Source of the DNA: Accumulibacter sp.
GTDB taxonomy: Bacteria; Pseudomonadota; Gammaproteobacteria; Burkholderiales; Rhodocyclaceae
Length of the DNA: 64,000 nucleotides
Reading direction: 5' to 3'
NCBI GenBank assembly: GCA_017302455.1
Contig: JAFLDO010000015.1
Span: forward strand, 1-64,000
The notes under the pieces are model-generated. The model ran no database searches and had not been told where the DNA came from. It worked only from the letters and a program-made list of their open reading frames with translations. The stretch's first letter is position 1. Every line of letters starts with the position of its first letter. Of this stretch, positions 36,780 to 45,824 are shown piece by piece. The translations under genes were made by a program, and so were the position numbers.

Positions 36780-37946
36780 TCAGATAACTGAGCCCGCCTG
36801 CAGGGCGGCGATCTCCTGCTCGCCGAATCCGGATTCGCGCAGAATCTCCTCGCTGTGCTCGCCCGGCGAAGGAGCCGCCCGGTCGACCGCAAAGACCCAG
36901 CCGGAAAGCTTCACCGGCGGCGCGTACTGAGTAAGCCCATCGGCCTGCACGACCATCCCGCGCGCCCGAAACTGCGGATGCTCGAGCGCCTCGGCCACAT
37001 CGAGCACGGGCGTGACGCAGCAATCCACGTTGGCAAAGAAATCGCGCCAGTAAGCCTGACTTCGACTGGCGAAAAGTTCCACCAGTTCGCGACGCAAGGC
37101 GGCAGCCGCGGCGCCACGCGCGCCATGCCGTGCTTGCCAGTCGGGGCGACCGATCGCCTCGCAGAATACCTGCCAGAATTTCTGCTCGAGTGGGGCCACC
37201 GCCATGTAGCGTCCATCGGCCGTCGCATAGACGCCATAACCCGCGTCACCGCCGCTGAGAATATCGCCACCACGCGCCGGCACGGCGCCAGCGGTCTGCA
37301 GTGCGAACAAGGGGAAGAGGTTGTGCGCCAGCACGGCTTCGCTCATGGCCACGTCGACCAGGCGACCCTGCCCGGTCCGCTGCGCGTCGAAGAGTGCTGC
37401 CAGAATGCCCATCACGGCGGTCATCGCGCCGCCGAGCAAGTCGCCGACCTGTAGATTGGGAATCGCCGGCTGGCCCCCATCGATGCCGATCTGATCGAGC
37501 ACACCGGCAAAGCCGATATAGTTGAGGTCGTGTCCGGCCGCCATTGCCAATGGGCCGGTCTGGCCATAGCCGGTGATCGCGCAATAGACGATCTTCGGAT
37601 TGACCGCCCGCAACGCTTCGTAACCAATTCCCAGCTTGTCGCTCACCCCCGGCCGGAAGCTCTCGACGACGATGTCGGCAGCACGCGCCAAACGGAGGAG
37701 CACCTCACGGCCCTGCGCCTGCTTGAGGTCAAGCCGCAGACCGCGCTTGTTGCGGTTGACGCTGCGAAAGAAAACGCTGACGCCGTCCGGACCGTCGCCC
37801 AGGATACGCGCATAGTCGCCGGCCGCGTGATCTTCGATCTTGATCACATCGGCGCCCATATCGGCCAGATGCAGTGTGGCGACCGGACCAGGCAGCAGGC
37901 GAGTCAGGTCGAGAACACGCACACCAGTCAACGGACCGCCGCTCAT
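36780..37946 (-). CDS. CaiB/BaiF family CoA-transferase or alpha-methylacyl-CoA racemase
   Basis: This 388-residue protein starts at ATG 37946, overlapping the stop of the small exported protein (ATGA). Family III features are MSGGPLTGVRVLDLTRLLPG, ADMGADVIKIED and NRNKRGLRLDLK. The active-site Asp lies in GHDLNYIGFAG, the form typical of alpha-methylacyl-CoA racemase (GHDINYL), which makes racemase activity slightly more likely than CoA transfer. It ends the operon of acyl-CoA synthetase, liv transporter and exported protein, suggesting import and CoA-level catabolism of a branched-chain or similar acid. Confidence 0.85.
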   Translation of the reverse strand: MSGGPLTGVRVLDLTRLLPGPVATLHLADMGADVIKIEDHAAGDYARILGDGPDGVSVFFRSVNRNKRGLRLDLKQAQGREVLLRLARAADIVVESFRPGVSDKLGIGYEALRAVNPKIVYCAITGYGQTGPLAMAAGHDLNYIGFAGVLDQIGIDGGQPAIPNLQVGDLLGGAMTAVMGILAALFDAQRTGQGRLVDVAMSEAVLAHNLFPLFALQTAGAVPARGGDILSGGDAGYGVYATADGRYMAVAPLEQKFWQVFCEAIGRPDWQARHGARGAAAAALRRELVELFASRSQAYWRDFFANVDCCVTPVLDVAEALEHPQFRARGMVVQADGLTQYAPPVKLSGWVFAVDRAAPSPGEHSEEILRESGFGEQEIAALQAGSVI

Positions 37947-38512
37947 CCGTCGGCCGCGCAGCGCAACAACCAGGTAGCATCCATATCGATCACCTCTCCC
38001 TTCTTCAGCGTCTGTTCGAGAAACTTCCCGCGAAACAACCAGCCGGTCGTCCCTTGTTGCGGCGACCAGGGCGTCTCCCAGTCTTCGACGGAAACCTGGA
38101 CGCGCGTCACGTCGACTTCAACGGCGTCGGCACCCTTATCCACGCAAGGCATGGCGGCGGCCAGCCGCGCATGGTCCGCAGGCGTCTGGGCGGCGGCCTG
38201 CTTGCCGATGCGCGGGCAGGCCTGCGCCGTCCGTCGCGTGCGCGAAACCCCGGCAATCGAGCCCCTCAGCCAATAGACCGGCGTCCTCAACAGGAGGCCG
38301 GCGCCGCCCTCGCGAAAAATGACGCAGTCGCCAATTTGCGGATCGGACGGCAGCGCTGCCGGTCCCGCTGCCGCACCGCCCTCATCCGCCAACACCGAAA
38401 CGGCCAGCACCGCCGCAGCAATGGCCCAGACGAGACGAGTCACTCGCCAGGGCGTATGGAAGGAAGATACACGCCCGGACGGATCATCGTCGAGCTCCGC
38501 ATGCCGGCTCAC
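37943..38512 (-). CDS. Small exported protein of unknown function
   Basis: A 189-residue protein if the GTG at 38512, overlapping the livF stop (GTGA), is used. A GTG at 38443 would give 166 residues with a cleaner signal sequence (VTRLVWAIAAAVLAVSVLA). The mature part has a few Cys residues (GDCVIF, AQACPRIG, MPCVDKG, WLLRC) and a WETPWSPQQGTTGWLFRGKF segment; no known domain is recognised. It sits within the liv/CaiB operon, so a periplasmic role linked to the same substrate is possible. It is not a liv component. Confidence 0.65.
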   Translation of the reverse strand: MSRHAELDDDPSGRVSSFHTPWRVTRLVWAIAAAVLAVSVLADEGGAAAGPAALPSDPQIGDCVIFREGGAGLLLRTPVYWLRGSIAGVSRTRRTAQACPRIGKQAAAQTPADHARLAAAMPCVDKGADAVEVDVTRVQVSVEDWETPWSPQQGTTGWLFRGKFLEQTLKKGEVIDMDATWLLRCAADG

Positions 38513-39321
38513 GAAAGCCAGCGCTTGCGACGGCGGTAGTGCTTGACGTCGCGGAAGCTCTTGCGTCCGACCGAGGACAGCCCGAGGTAGAACTCCTTGA
38601 CGTCTTCGTTGGCCGCCAGGTCGCCGGCCGCACCCTCCATGACCACCCGGCCATTTTCGAGGATGTAACCGAAATCGGCGTAGCGCAAGGCCATGTTGGT
38701 ATTCTGCTCGGCGAGCAGGAAGGTCACGCCTTCCTTCTGGTTCAGATCCTTGACGATGGCAAATACCTCGTCGACGATCTGCGGCGCCAGGCCCATCGAG
38801 GGCTCATCGAGCAGCACCATGCGCGGGTTCGCCATCAGCGCGCGGCCGACGGCACACATCTGTTGCTCACCGCCCGAGGTATAGGCCGCCTGACTGCTGC
38901 GACGGGTCTTCAGGCGGGGGAAATACGTATAGACCTTGTCGAGAGTCTCGGCGATCGCCGCCTTGCCATCCTTGCGCGTATACGCGCCGGTCAGCAGGTT
39001 TTCCTCAATGCTCAGGTGACCGAAGCAGTGCCGACCCTCCATCACCTGAATGACGCCGCGTTTCACCAGCTCGGCCGGTGTCAGCGCCTCGATGCGCTCG
39101 TCGCGCAACTCTATCGTCCCTTTGGTCACCGCGCCTCGCTCCCCGTGCAGCAGGTTGCTGACCGCACGCAGGGTCGTCGTCTTGCCGGCGCCGTTGCCAC
39201 CCAGCAGCGCGACGATCCCGCCCTCGGGAACGCTGAACGAAACGCCCTTGAGAACGAGGATCACGTGGTTGTAGATCACCTCGATGCTGTTGACTCGGAG
39301 AAGGATGTTGGCAGTGCTCAT
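38509..39321 (-). CDS. livF: Branched-chain amino-acid-type ABC transporter ATPase LivF
   Basis: A 270-residue ATPase: Walker A GGNGAGKTT, signature TSGGEQQMCAVGRAL (a variant of LSGGQ), Walker B MVLLDEPSMGLAP, and a C-terminal basic tail KHYRRRKRW. EGRHCFGHLSIEENLLTG is typical of LivF. It is downstream of the binding-protein gene, separated by a strong hairpin. It pairs with LivG to drive import through LivH/LivM. Confidence 0.9.
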   Translation of the reverse strand: MSTANILLRVNSIEVIYNHVILVLKGVSFSVPEGGIVALLGGNGAGKTTTLRAVSNLLHGERGAVTKGTIELRDERIEALTPAELVKRGVIQVMEGRHCFGHLSIEENLLTGAYTRKDGKAAIAETLDKVYTYFPRLKTRRSSQAAYTSGGEQQMCAVGRALMANPRMVLLDEPSMGLAPQIVDEVFAIVKDLNQKEGVTFLLAEQNTNMALRYADFGYILENGRVVMEGAAGDLAANEDVKEFYLGLSSVGRKSFRDVKHYRRRKRWLS

Positions 39322-39338
39322 GGCGCCTCTTCGCTAAG

Positions 39339-39372
39339 CTGTCGGCACTCCCAGCAGCGGGAGTGCCGACAG
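39339..39372 (-). terminator. Perfect 14-bp hairpin between the binding-protein gene and livF
   Basis: CTGTCGGCACTCCC (39339-39352) and its complement at 39359-39372 form a 14-bp stem with a 6-nt loop. It lies in the 80-bp gap after the binding-protein gene. No T-run follows on the minus strand, so it more likely stabilises the upstream mRNA or partly attenuates transcription than ends it fully. That would give more binding protein than LivF. Confidence 0.55.
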
Positions 39373-39401
39373 GGGACCCGCCGTGGCGAGCCCACTGGGA
39401 T

Positions 39402-40739
39402 CTACTTTTTGCATTCCTCTGGCGTACGCGGCTTCAGCTTCTTTTCTTCCGCATACTTGCTCGAAGCCAGCATCACCATCGGACGCAGATTCTTCTCGTC
39501 GGCCTGATACCAGTCGGAGCTGAACTCCCACTTGCTGCCATTCCAGGTGTGTACGCGCACCCAGGCCGATCCCATGTGATCGAGGCAGGAGGTCTGCACC
39601 GGCCGCATCACGCCGGCAAAGCCCATGCTGTCCAAGGTCTTCTGGTCGAGGTTGAGGTTTTCGAGACCCCAGCGAACCTGTTCGCCGGTCATGACCTTGC
39701 CCTTGCCGAAACGCTCCTGCGCCTTGCGGACGCCTTCAACCCCGAGCATGGCCGAAAGCAAACCACGCATGTAGAGCACCTGGCCAACTTCCGCTTTCGG
39801 CCCGGTGCCTTGCCCCTTCGCGTACACCTGTTCGAGCATGTCCTTGACGACCCTGGAGTTGGGTTCGGCGCCATGCTGCAGGGTCAGCGCGCTGTAGCCC
39901 TTGGCACCTTCGGCAACGTCCTTGACATCGGGCTCGGCACCTGCCCACCAGATGCCGATCATCTTGTCACGCGGATAACCCGTCGACTGCGCCTCGCGCA
40001 GCGCCGTGGAGTTCATGACTCCCCAGCCCCAGAGCAGGACATAGTCGGGCTTCTGTTGGCGAATCTGCAACCAGGTCGCCTTCTGTTCGACACCGGGGTG
40101 CGCCACAGGCAGCAGCTGCACGTCGAAACCATAGGTCTTGCCAAGTTCCTGCAGCACCGGGATGGGTTCCTTGCCGTACGGGCTGTCATGATAGACGAGG
40201 GCAATCTTCTTGCCCTTGAGCTTGGCGACGCCACCTTCCTTCTTGGCGATGTGCTGGATGGCAACATCGGCGCCGACCCAGTAGGTCCCGAGCAAGGGGA
40301 AGTTCCACGTGAAGACGGCGCCATTCTGGGATTCGCTGCGCCCGTAACCGGCCGTGATCAACGGAATCTTGTCGACCGGTGCCTTTTCGGTCAGCGCGAA
40401 GGTGACCCCTGTGGATAAGGGCTGGAACACCGTAGCGCCGCCATTCTTGCCTTTCAGGCGTTCGTAGCATTCGACGCCGCGGTCGGTCGCGTAGGCCGTC
40501 TCGCACTCCTCGAAGCTGATCTTGACGCCGTTGATCCCGCCCTTGGCATTCACCAGCTTCAGGTAATCCACATAGCCGTTGGCCCACTGAGAGCCATTGG
40601 CGGCGTAGGCGCCGGTGCGGTAAACCAGCACCGGAAAGAACTGCTCCTTGACCTGCGCCAGCGCCGCCGGCGCTGCGGCCAGCGACGATAGAACGACCGC
40701 AGTTCCCAAAGCAGTCAGAACGAGCTTGCGAAGTTTCAT
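39402..40739 (-). CDS. ABC transporter substrate-binding protein (liv-type)
   Basis: A 445-residue periplasmic protein. ATG 40739 follows GGAG; the signal peptide ends near AALAQ at residue 29. The mature part has the type-1 binding fold: QWANGYVDYLKLVNAKGGIN, PLSTGVTFALTEKAP and KIALVYHDSPYGKEP. Its length and aromatic-rich C-terminus are closer to aromatic- or short-acid-binding members than to classical LivJ/LivK. It lies between livM and livF. Ligand is unknown. Confidence 0.85.
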   Translation of the reverse strand: MKLRKLVLTALGTAVVLSSLAAAPAALAQVKEQFFPVLVYRTGAYAANGSQWANGYVDYLKLVNAKGGINGVKISFEECETAYATDRGVECYERLKGKNGGATVFQPLSTGVTFALTEKAPVDKIPLITAGYGRSESQNGAVFTWNFPLLGTYWVGADVAIQHIAKKEGGVAKLKGKKIALVYHDSPYGKEPIPVLQELGKTYGFDVQLLPVAHPGVEQKATWLQIRQQKPDYVLLWGWGVMNSTALREAQSTGYPRDKMIGIWWAGAEPDVKDVAEGAKGYSALTLQHGAEPNSRVVKDMLEQVYAKGQGTGPKAEVGQVLYMRGLLSAMLGVEGVRKAQERFGKGKVMTGEQVRWGLENLNLDQKTLDSMGFAGVMRPVQTSCLDHMGSAWVRVHTWNGSKWEFSSDWYQADEKNLRPMVMLASSKYAEEKKLKPRTPEECKK

Positions 40740-40824
40740 CAACGTCTCCTCTTGTTGGTATGGCAATACAGCGTTTGCAGAACGACTCCCGAACGGCAGC
40801 GAAACAGATCTGCCGGCAAAGCGA

Positions 40825-41901
40825 TCAGTGCGGAAACGGCCAGAGCCGCAGTTTCTCCTTGCCCGTAGACCAGAGACGAGCGATGCCATGTGGCTCCTTG
40901 ATCAGGAAGAAGATGATCAGGGCGCCGAAGATGATCAACTCGGCGTGCGAGATGCCGGCGGTCGAGATGGTGATCCCGAAAAGCCCGCCGATGGCCGGCA
41001 GGAACTGATTCAGGGCGATCGGCAGGATGACGATGAAGGCGGCCCCGAAGAAGCTGCCCATGATCGAACCGAGGCCACCGATGATCACCATGAACAGCAA
41101 CTGGAACGAGCGATCGACCGAGAAAGCGGCCGGCTCCCACGAGGCGAGATGGATAAAGCCCCATAGCGCGCCGGCGGTGCCGACGAAGAAGGAACTGACG
41201 GCAAACGCCGAGAGCTTGGCAAACAGCGGCCGAATGCCGATCACCTCGGCGGCAACGTCCATGTCGCGGATCGCCATCCACTGCCGGCCGATGGCGCTAC
41301 GCGTCATGTTCTTTGCCAGCAGCGCGAAGACCGTCAGCCAGCCCAGGCAGAACAGGTACTTGTCGACGGGAGCAGCAATCGGCCAGCCGAGCACCTGCAG
41401 ATTGGAGACCGAGACCGAGCCGGACGAAGCGTTGTCCGTAAACCACGGAACGCGCAGAAAGACCCAGTCGGTGAAGAACTGTGCCGCCAGGGTGGCCACC
41501 GCCAGGTAGAGCCCACGCACCCGCAGGCTGGGGATGCCGAAGACTATTCCCACTGCGGCCGCGGTCAGCCCCCCCAGCAAGAGAGAAAGGAGCAACGGCA
41601 GGCCTTCGATGCGGATATGAAAGTTGTAGGCGGCATAGGCCCCGACTGCCATGAACGCCCCGGCGCCGAGGGTGATCTGCCCGCAGAAGCCGACCAGAAT
41701 GTTGACGCCGAGGGCCGCCAGCGACAGGATCAGGAAGGGGATCAGGATCGCACGCAGCAGGTACTCGTCGACGAGCAGCGGAATGCCGATGAAGGCAAAC
41801 ACCAGGAGGCCGACAATCGCCCAGCGGTCCTGAGCGATCGGGAAGATCTGCTGATCGGCAGCGTAGGATGTCTTGAACTGCCCGTTTTCTCGATATAGCA
41901 C
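40825..41901 (-). CDS. livM: Branched-chain amino-acid-type ABC transporter permease LivM
   Basis: A 358-residue membrane protein: an N-terminal soluble extension (MLYRENGQFKTSYAADQQIF), then about eight to ten transmembrane segments. GFCGQITLGAGAFMAVGAYA is the conserved LivM loop, and VIIGGLGSIMGSFFGAAFIV the ATPase-contact region. It follows livH on the same strand with a 15-nt gap. Confidence 0.9.
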   Translation of the reverse strand: MLYRENGQFKTSYAADQQIFPIAQDRWAIVGLLVFAFIGIPLLVDEYLLRAILIPFLILSLAALGVNILVGFCGQITLGAGAFMAVGAYAAYNFHIRIEGLPLLLSLLLGGLTAAAVGIVFGIPSLRVRGLYLAVATLAAQFFTDWVFLRVPWFTDNASSGSVSVSNLQVLGWPIAAPVDKYLFCLGWLTVFALLAKNMTRSAIGRQWMAIRDMDVAAEVIGIRPLFAKLSAFAVSSFFVGTAGALWGFIHLASWEPAAFSVDRSFQLLFMVIIGGLGSIMGSFFGAAFIVILPIALNQFLPAIGGLFGITISTAGISHAELIIFGALIIFFLIKEPHGIARLWSTGKEKLRLWPFPH

Positions 41902-41916
41902 TGGCCTGCTCCTCGA

Positions 41917-42846
41917 TCAGACGCGGTCAATGATCTTTTCGCCGAACAGCCCTTGCGGCCTGAACAGCAGAAACACCAGGGCCAACTGGTAGGCAAACCA
42001 GATTTCGATGCCGCCGCCGATCATCGGGCCGAGATAGACCTCCGAGAGTTTTTCGCCGACGCCGATGATCAGTCCGCCGATGATCGCACCGGGAATCGAC
42101 GTCAAGCCGCCGAGGATGACCACCGGCAGGCCGCGCAGCGCTACCGTCGCCAGCGAAAACTGGACACCCAGTTTGGAACCCCAGATCACCCCGGCGACCA
42201 GCGCGACGACGCCGGCGACGCACCAGACGATGACCCAGATGCGATTGAGCGGGATACCGATCGACTGCGCCGCCTGATGATCGTCGGCCACCGCCCGCAA
42301 GGCGCGTCCCGTGACCGTCTTCTGGAAAAAGAGCGCCAGCAGTGCGACAAGCACTGCCGCAATCAGCGCCGCCACGAAGTCCTCCTTGTTGATCAGCAAC
42401 CCACCCTCGAAGCTTCCCTCGAGAATCATCACCGGATCCTTGGGCATGCCGATGTCGATCTTGTAGACGTCGCTGCCGAAGATGCTCGTCCCGACGCCTT
42501 CGAGCACGTAGGCGATTCCCAGGGTCGCCATCAGCAGCGTTGCACCCTCCTGGTTCACGAGATGCCGCAGGACCAGACGCTCGACAAGCCAGGCGACGAC
42601 GAACATCAGCGCCCCGGCAGCGAGAAAGGCGATCGTGTTGGCCAGGAACGGGCTGTCCAGACCCAGCCAGGCCGGAATCCAGACCGCGAAACGCGCCATC
42701 GCCAGAGCGGCGAACAGTACCATTGCCCCCTGAGCGAAGTTGAAGACTCCCGAGGCCTTGAAAATCAGGACAAAGCCGAGGGCGACCAGGGAATACAGCA
42801 TGCCGGCCATCAGGCCACCGATCAACGTTTCCAGAAAAAAACCCAT
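41917..42846 (-). CDS. livH: Branched-chain amino-acid-type ABC transporter permease LivH
   Basis: A 309-residue polytopic inner-membrane protein. FNFAQGAMVLFAALAM near the N-terminus and VILGGLTSIPGAIIGGLIIG in the C-terminal half are family hallmarks. It begins 12 nt after livG and is followed by livM. It is the translocation subunit partner of LivM. Confidence 0.9.
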   Translation of the reverse strand: MGFFLETLIGGLMAGMLYSLVALGFVLIFKASGVFNFAQGAMVLFAALAMARFAVWIPAWLGLDSPFLANTIAFLAAGALMFVVAWLVERLVLRHLVNQEGATLLMATLGIAYVLEGVGTSIFGSDVYKIDIGMPKDPVMILEGSFEGGLLINKEDFVAALIAAVLVALLALFFQKTVTGRALRAVADDHQAAQSIGIPLNRIWVIVWCVAGVVALVAGVIWGSKLGVQFSLATVALRGLPVVILGGLTSIPGAIIGGLIIGVGEKLSEVYLGPMIGGGIEIWFAYQLALVFLLFRPQGLFGEKIIDRV

Positions 42847-42858
42847 CAGACTCTCTCC

Positions 42859-43641
42859 TCAGTGGCTGGCGCCAAGATAGGCACTGATGACTTCGGGATT
42901 GGCGCGGACGGCGTCCGGCGCGCCGTCGCCGATCTTCTTGCCGTAGTCGAGAACCACCACGCGGTCGGAGATATCCATGACCACGGCCATGTCGTGTTCG
43001 ATCAGCACGATCGTCGTGCCGAACTGGTCATTGACATCGAGGATGAAGCGGCACATGTCCTGCTTCTCCTCGACGTTCATTCCGGCCATCGGCTCGTCGA
43101 GCAGCAGAATGCTCGGCTCCATCGCCAGCGCGCGCCCGAGGTCGACGCGCTTCTGCAGGCCGTAGGGCAGGCGACCCACCGGCGTCTTGCGAATATGCTG
43201 GATCTCGAGGAAATCGATCACTTCCTCGACCTTGGCGCGATGGGCCAGTTCCTCGCGCCGCGCCGGCCCCCACCAGAAGGCCTGCTGGATCAGGTTGCTG
43301 CGGATCTTCAGGTTGCGCCCGGTCATCAGGTTGTCGATGACGTTCATCCCCTTGAACAGGGCAATGTTCTGAAAGGTCCGCGAGATGCCGGCTTTGGCGG
43401 CCTTGTAGGGGTTCATCTTGCTGAAGTGCTGACCGCGCAGGACGATCTCTCCCTGCTGCGGCCGGTAGACGCCGTTGATGACGTTGAGCATCGAACTCTT
43501 GCCGGCGCCGTTCGGGCCGATGATGGCTCGAATCTCGTGTTCGCGGACGTCGAAGGAAATGTCGGTGAGCGCCTTCACGCCGCCAAAGGACAGAGAAACG
43601 TTCTTCAGGTCGAGGATGACTTCGCCGATCTGCCGACTCAT
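42859..43641 (-). CDS. livG: Branched-chain amino-acid-type ABC transporter ATPase LivG
   Basis: A 260-residue ATPase with Walker A GPNGAGKSS, the GISRTFQNIALFKGMNVIDN stretch, and Walker B LLLDEPMAGMN. In place of the usual LSYG signature it carries LPYGLQKRVDLGRAL. Its ATG at 43641 shares a base with the stop of the acyl-CoA synthetase, so the transporter is translationally coupled to a CoA-activating enzyme. Confidence 0.9.
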   Translation of the reverse strand: MSRQIGEVILDLKNVSLSFGGVKALTDISFDVREHEIRAIIGPNGAGKSSMLNVINGVYRPQQGEIVLRGQHFSKMNPYKAAKAGISRTFQNIALFKGMNVIDNLMTGRNLKIRSNLIQQAFWWGPARREELAHRAKVEEVIDFLEIQHIRKTPVGRLPYGLQKRVDLGRALAMEPSILLLDEPMAGMNVEEKQDMCRFILDVNDQFGTTIVLIEHDMAVVMDISDRVVVLDYGKKIGDGAPDAVRANPEVISAYLGASH

Positions 43642-45599
43642 CAGGCGGCCCTCCCGGCGATGCCGAAGGTCTTCACATCGCGGATCGCCAGATCGGCCGC
43701 CACCTTGCCTTGCCGCCCGTCCTCGAACTTGACCGCCGTCTCGATGAACTGGCTGCTCCTGCCGCTGTACAGCGCATCGATCAATACGGCGTACTTCTCG
43801 GCGACGAAGTTCCGGCGCACCTTGCGCGTCCGCGTCAATTCGTCGTCGTCCGGATCGAGTTCCTTGTGCAGGATCAGGAAGCGATGAATCTGCGAATCGG
43901 CGAGGGCGCCCTCGCCCACCAGTTCGCCATTGACCTGCTCGATCGACTCCTGGATCAAGGCATGGACTTCCGACTTCGCGGCCAGATCGGTATAACCCGA
44001 ATAGGCGATTCCGCGCCGCTCGGCCCAGTTGCCGACGGCACCGATGTCGATGTTGATGAAGGCGCAGACCATCTCGCGGCGATCCCCGAAAACCACCGCC
44101 TCCTTGATGTAGGGGAAGAACTTGAGTTTGTTCTCCAGATAGTTGGGTGCATACATCGCCCCGTTGGCCAGCTTGCCGACATCCTTGGCGCGGTCGATGA
44201 TCTTCAGATGCCCGTCGTCGTCAAAGAGGCCCGCGTCGCCGGTCATGAAGTAGCCTTCGGCGTTGATCGCCTCGGCCGTCGCGTCGGGGCGCTTGTAGTA
44301 CTCCTTGAGCAGCATCGGGCCCTTGACCAGGATCTCGCCGTTGTCGGCGATCTTCACCTCGACTCCCGGCGCCGGCTTGCCGACGCTGTCGAACTTGATC
44401 TCGCCGTCAGGCTGCAGACAGACGTAGGCACAGGTCTCCGTCTGACCGTAAAGCTGCTTGAGATTGATGCCGATCGAGCGATAGAAACGGAACAGATCCG
44501 GGCCGATCGCCGCGCCGGCCGTATAGGCGACCCGGATACGACTCATGCCGAGCACGTTCTTCAGCGGACCGTAGACCAGGAGATTGCCGAGCACGTAAAG
44601 CAGGCGATCGGCAAGTGGCACGCGCTGGCCGTCGAGGATCTCGGCACCGCTGCGGCGAGCGACGGCCATGAACGCGTGAAACATCTTCTGCTTGATCAGG
44701 CTGGCGTCCTCCATGCGGATCATCACCTGCGTCAGCAGGTTTTCGAAAACGCGCGGCGGAGCGAAGTAATAGGTGGGGCCGATCTCGCGCAGATCGGTCA
44801 TCACCGTCTCGGCGGACTCCGGACAGTTGATCGTGAAGCCGGTGACCATCGCCTGGGCAAAGGAGAAGAGGTGGTCGCCCACCCAGGCCATCGGCAGGTA
44901 CGAGAGGATGTCTTCATCGGCGCTCAGATGATCGAATTCCGCCCCGCCACGCGCCGCACTGATGAAGGCGTGATGCGTCAGGCGCACGCCCTTCGGTTTG
45001 CCCGTCGTCCCGGACGTGTACAGCATGACGCTCACATCATCGGCGCTGCCGGCGGCGACTTCGCCGGTCAGCAGATCCGGATGGTTGCGATTGTGGATCC
45101 TCCCCATCGCCATCAACTCGCGAATGTCGTGGATGAACGGCAAGGTGTAGTGGCGCATGCCGCGCGGATCGTCGTAGAGCACGTGCTCGAGCTGCGGCAG
45201 CTGAGCCTGTATCTCGAGCACCTTGTCGACCTGCTCCTGGTCCTCGACGAAGACAAAACGGACTTCGGCGTCAAGCAGCACGAACAGCATCTCGTTGGCC
45301 ACGGCGTCCTGATACAGCGGCAGCGGCACGCCGCCGAGGCACTGCACGGCCGTCATCATCATGTACATGCGCGGACGATTGTCGCCAACGATGGCCAGAT
45401 TCTCGCCGCGCTGGAAACCCATCTCGGCGAGGCCGCAGGCGAGTGCGCGCACCTCGTCGGCGACGGCGGTCCAGGTCCACGACTGCCAGATGCCCAGATC
45501 CTTCTCGCGCATCGCCGTCTTGCCGCCGCGAACCTGTGCATGGTGAATCAGCAAGCGAGGAAAGGTGTCCAGCGCTTGCGGAGAAGCGCTCTCCGCCAT
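43641..45599 (-). CDS. AMP-dependent long-chain-type acyl-CoA synthetase
   Basis: A 652-residue adenylate-forming enzyme, FAA1/FadD15-like. GGAGGAGACAAG precedes ATG 45599. Motifs are YTSGTTGKPKGV, YGQTETCAY, MTGDAGLFDDDGHL and IIDRAKDVGKLANG. The FAA1-type order and its location first in a liv operon suggest it activates the imported acid. The CaiB/AMACR-like enzyme at the operon end would act on the resulting CoA ester. The real substrate cannot be named. Confidence 0.88.
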   Translation of the reverse strand: MAESASPQALDTFPRLLIHHAQVRGGKTAMREKDLGIWQSWTWTAVADEVRALACGLAEMGFQRGENLAIVGDNRPRMYMMMTAVQCLGGVPLPLYQDAVANEMLFVLLDAEVRFVFVEDQEQVDKVLEIQAQLPQLEHVLYDDPRGMRHYTLPFIHDIRELMAMGRIHNRNHPDLLTGEVAAGSADDVSVMLYTSGTTGKPKGVRLTHHAFISAARGGAEFDHLSADEDILSYLPMAWVGDHLFSFAQAMVTGFTINCPESAETVMTDLREIGPTYYFAPPRVFENLLTQVMIRMEDASLIKQKMFHAFMAVARRSGAEILDGQRVPLADRLLYVLGNLLVYGPLKNVLGMSRIRVAYTAGAAIGPDLFRFYRSIGINLKQLYGQTETCAYVCLQPDGEIKFDSVGKPAPGVEVKIADNGEILVKGPMLLKEYYKRPDATAEAINAEGYFMTGDAGLFDDDGHLKIIDRAKDVGKLANGAMYAPNYLENKLKFFPYIKEAVVFGDRREMVCAFINIDIGAVGNWAERRGIAYSGYTDLAAKSEVHALIQESIEQVNGELVGEGALADSQIHRFLILHKELDPDDDELTRTRKVRRNFVAEKYAVLIDALYSGRSSQFIETAVKFEDGRQGKVAADLAIRDVKTFGIAGRAA

Positions 45600-45788
45600 C
45601 TTGTCTCCTCCGGTGCCTTCACCGCCAGCCGCGCGGCGGGAAGCCCTTGTCGTTTATGTGCAACGCTTGATTCTAGTCCGTTTTCGTCGGCAATCATTGT
45701 GCAGCGCGGCATCGCTTGCCGCTGCGGCGAAGGCGCTCTGCACAACGCCACAGCGAACCTTCGCCGGAGTCTAAGCGCTTCTGCCGCC

Positions 45789-45813
45789 TATAATTGTCGC
45801 CTGCGAGACAATT
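45789..45813 (+). promoter_or_regulatory. TATAAT box overlapping a 22-bp Crp/Fnr-sized palindrome
   Basis: TATAAT at 45789-45794 overlaps the palindrome AATTGTC-N8-GACAATT (45792-45813). Arms are 7 bp and perfect, and the 22-bp length equals a Crp/Fnr operator. It ends 11 bp before the GTG of the Crp/Fnr gene. No good -35 lies 16-18 bp upstream. The placement suggests autoregulation, and possibly control of the divergent operon starting at 45599. Confidence 0.55.
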
Positions 45814-45824
45814 CGGATACGCTT

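Noticed and set aside
43710-45824. Plus-strand open frame joined in phase to the Crp/Fnr gene (935 codons)
   Set aside because: This part is antisense to the acyl-CoA synthetase, and only the segment from about 45825 has regulator homology; the promoter and palindrome lie between.
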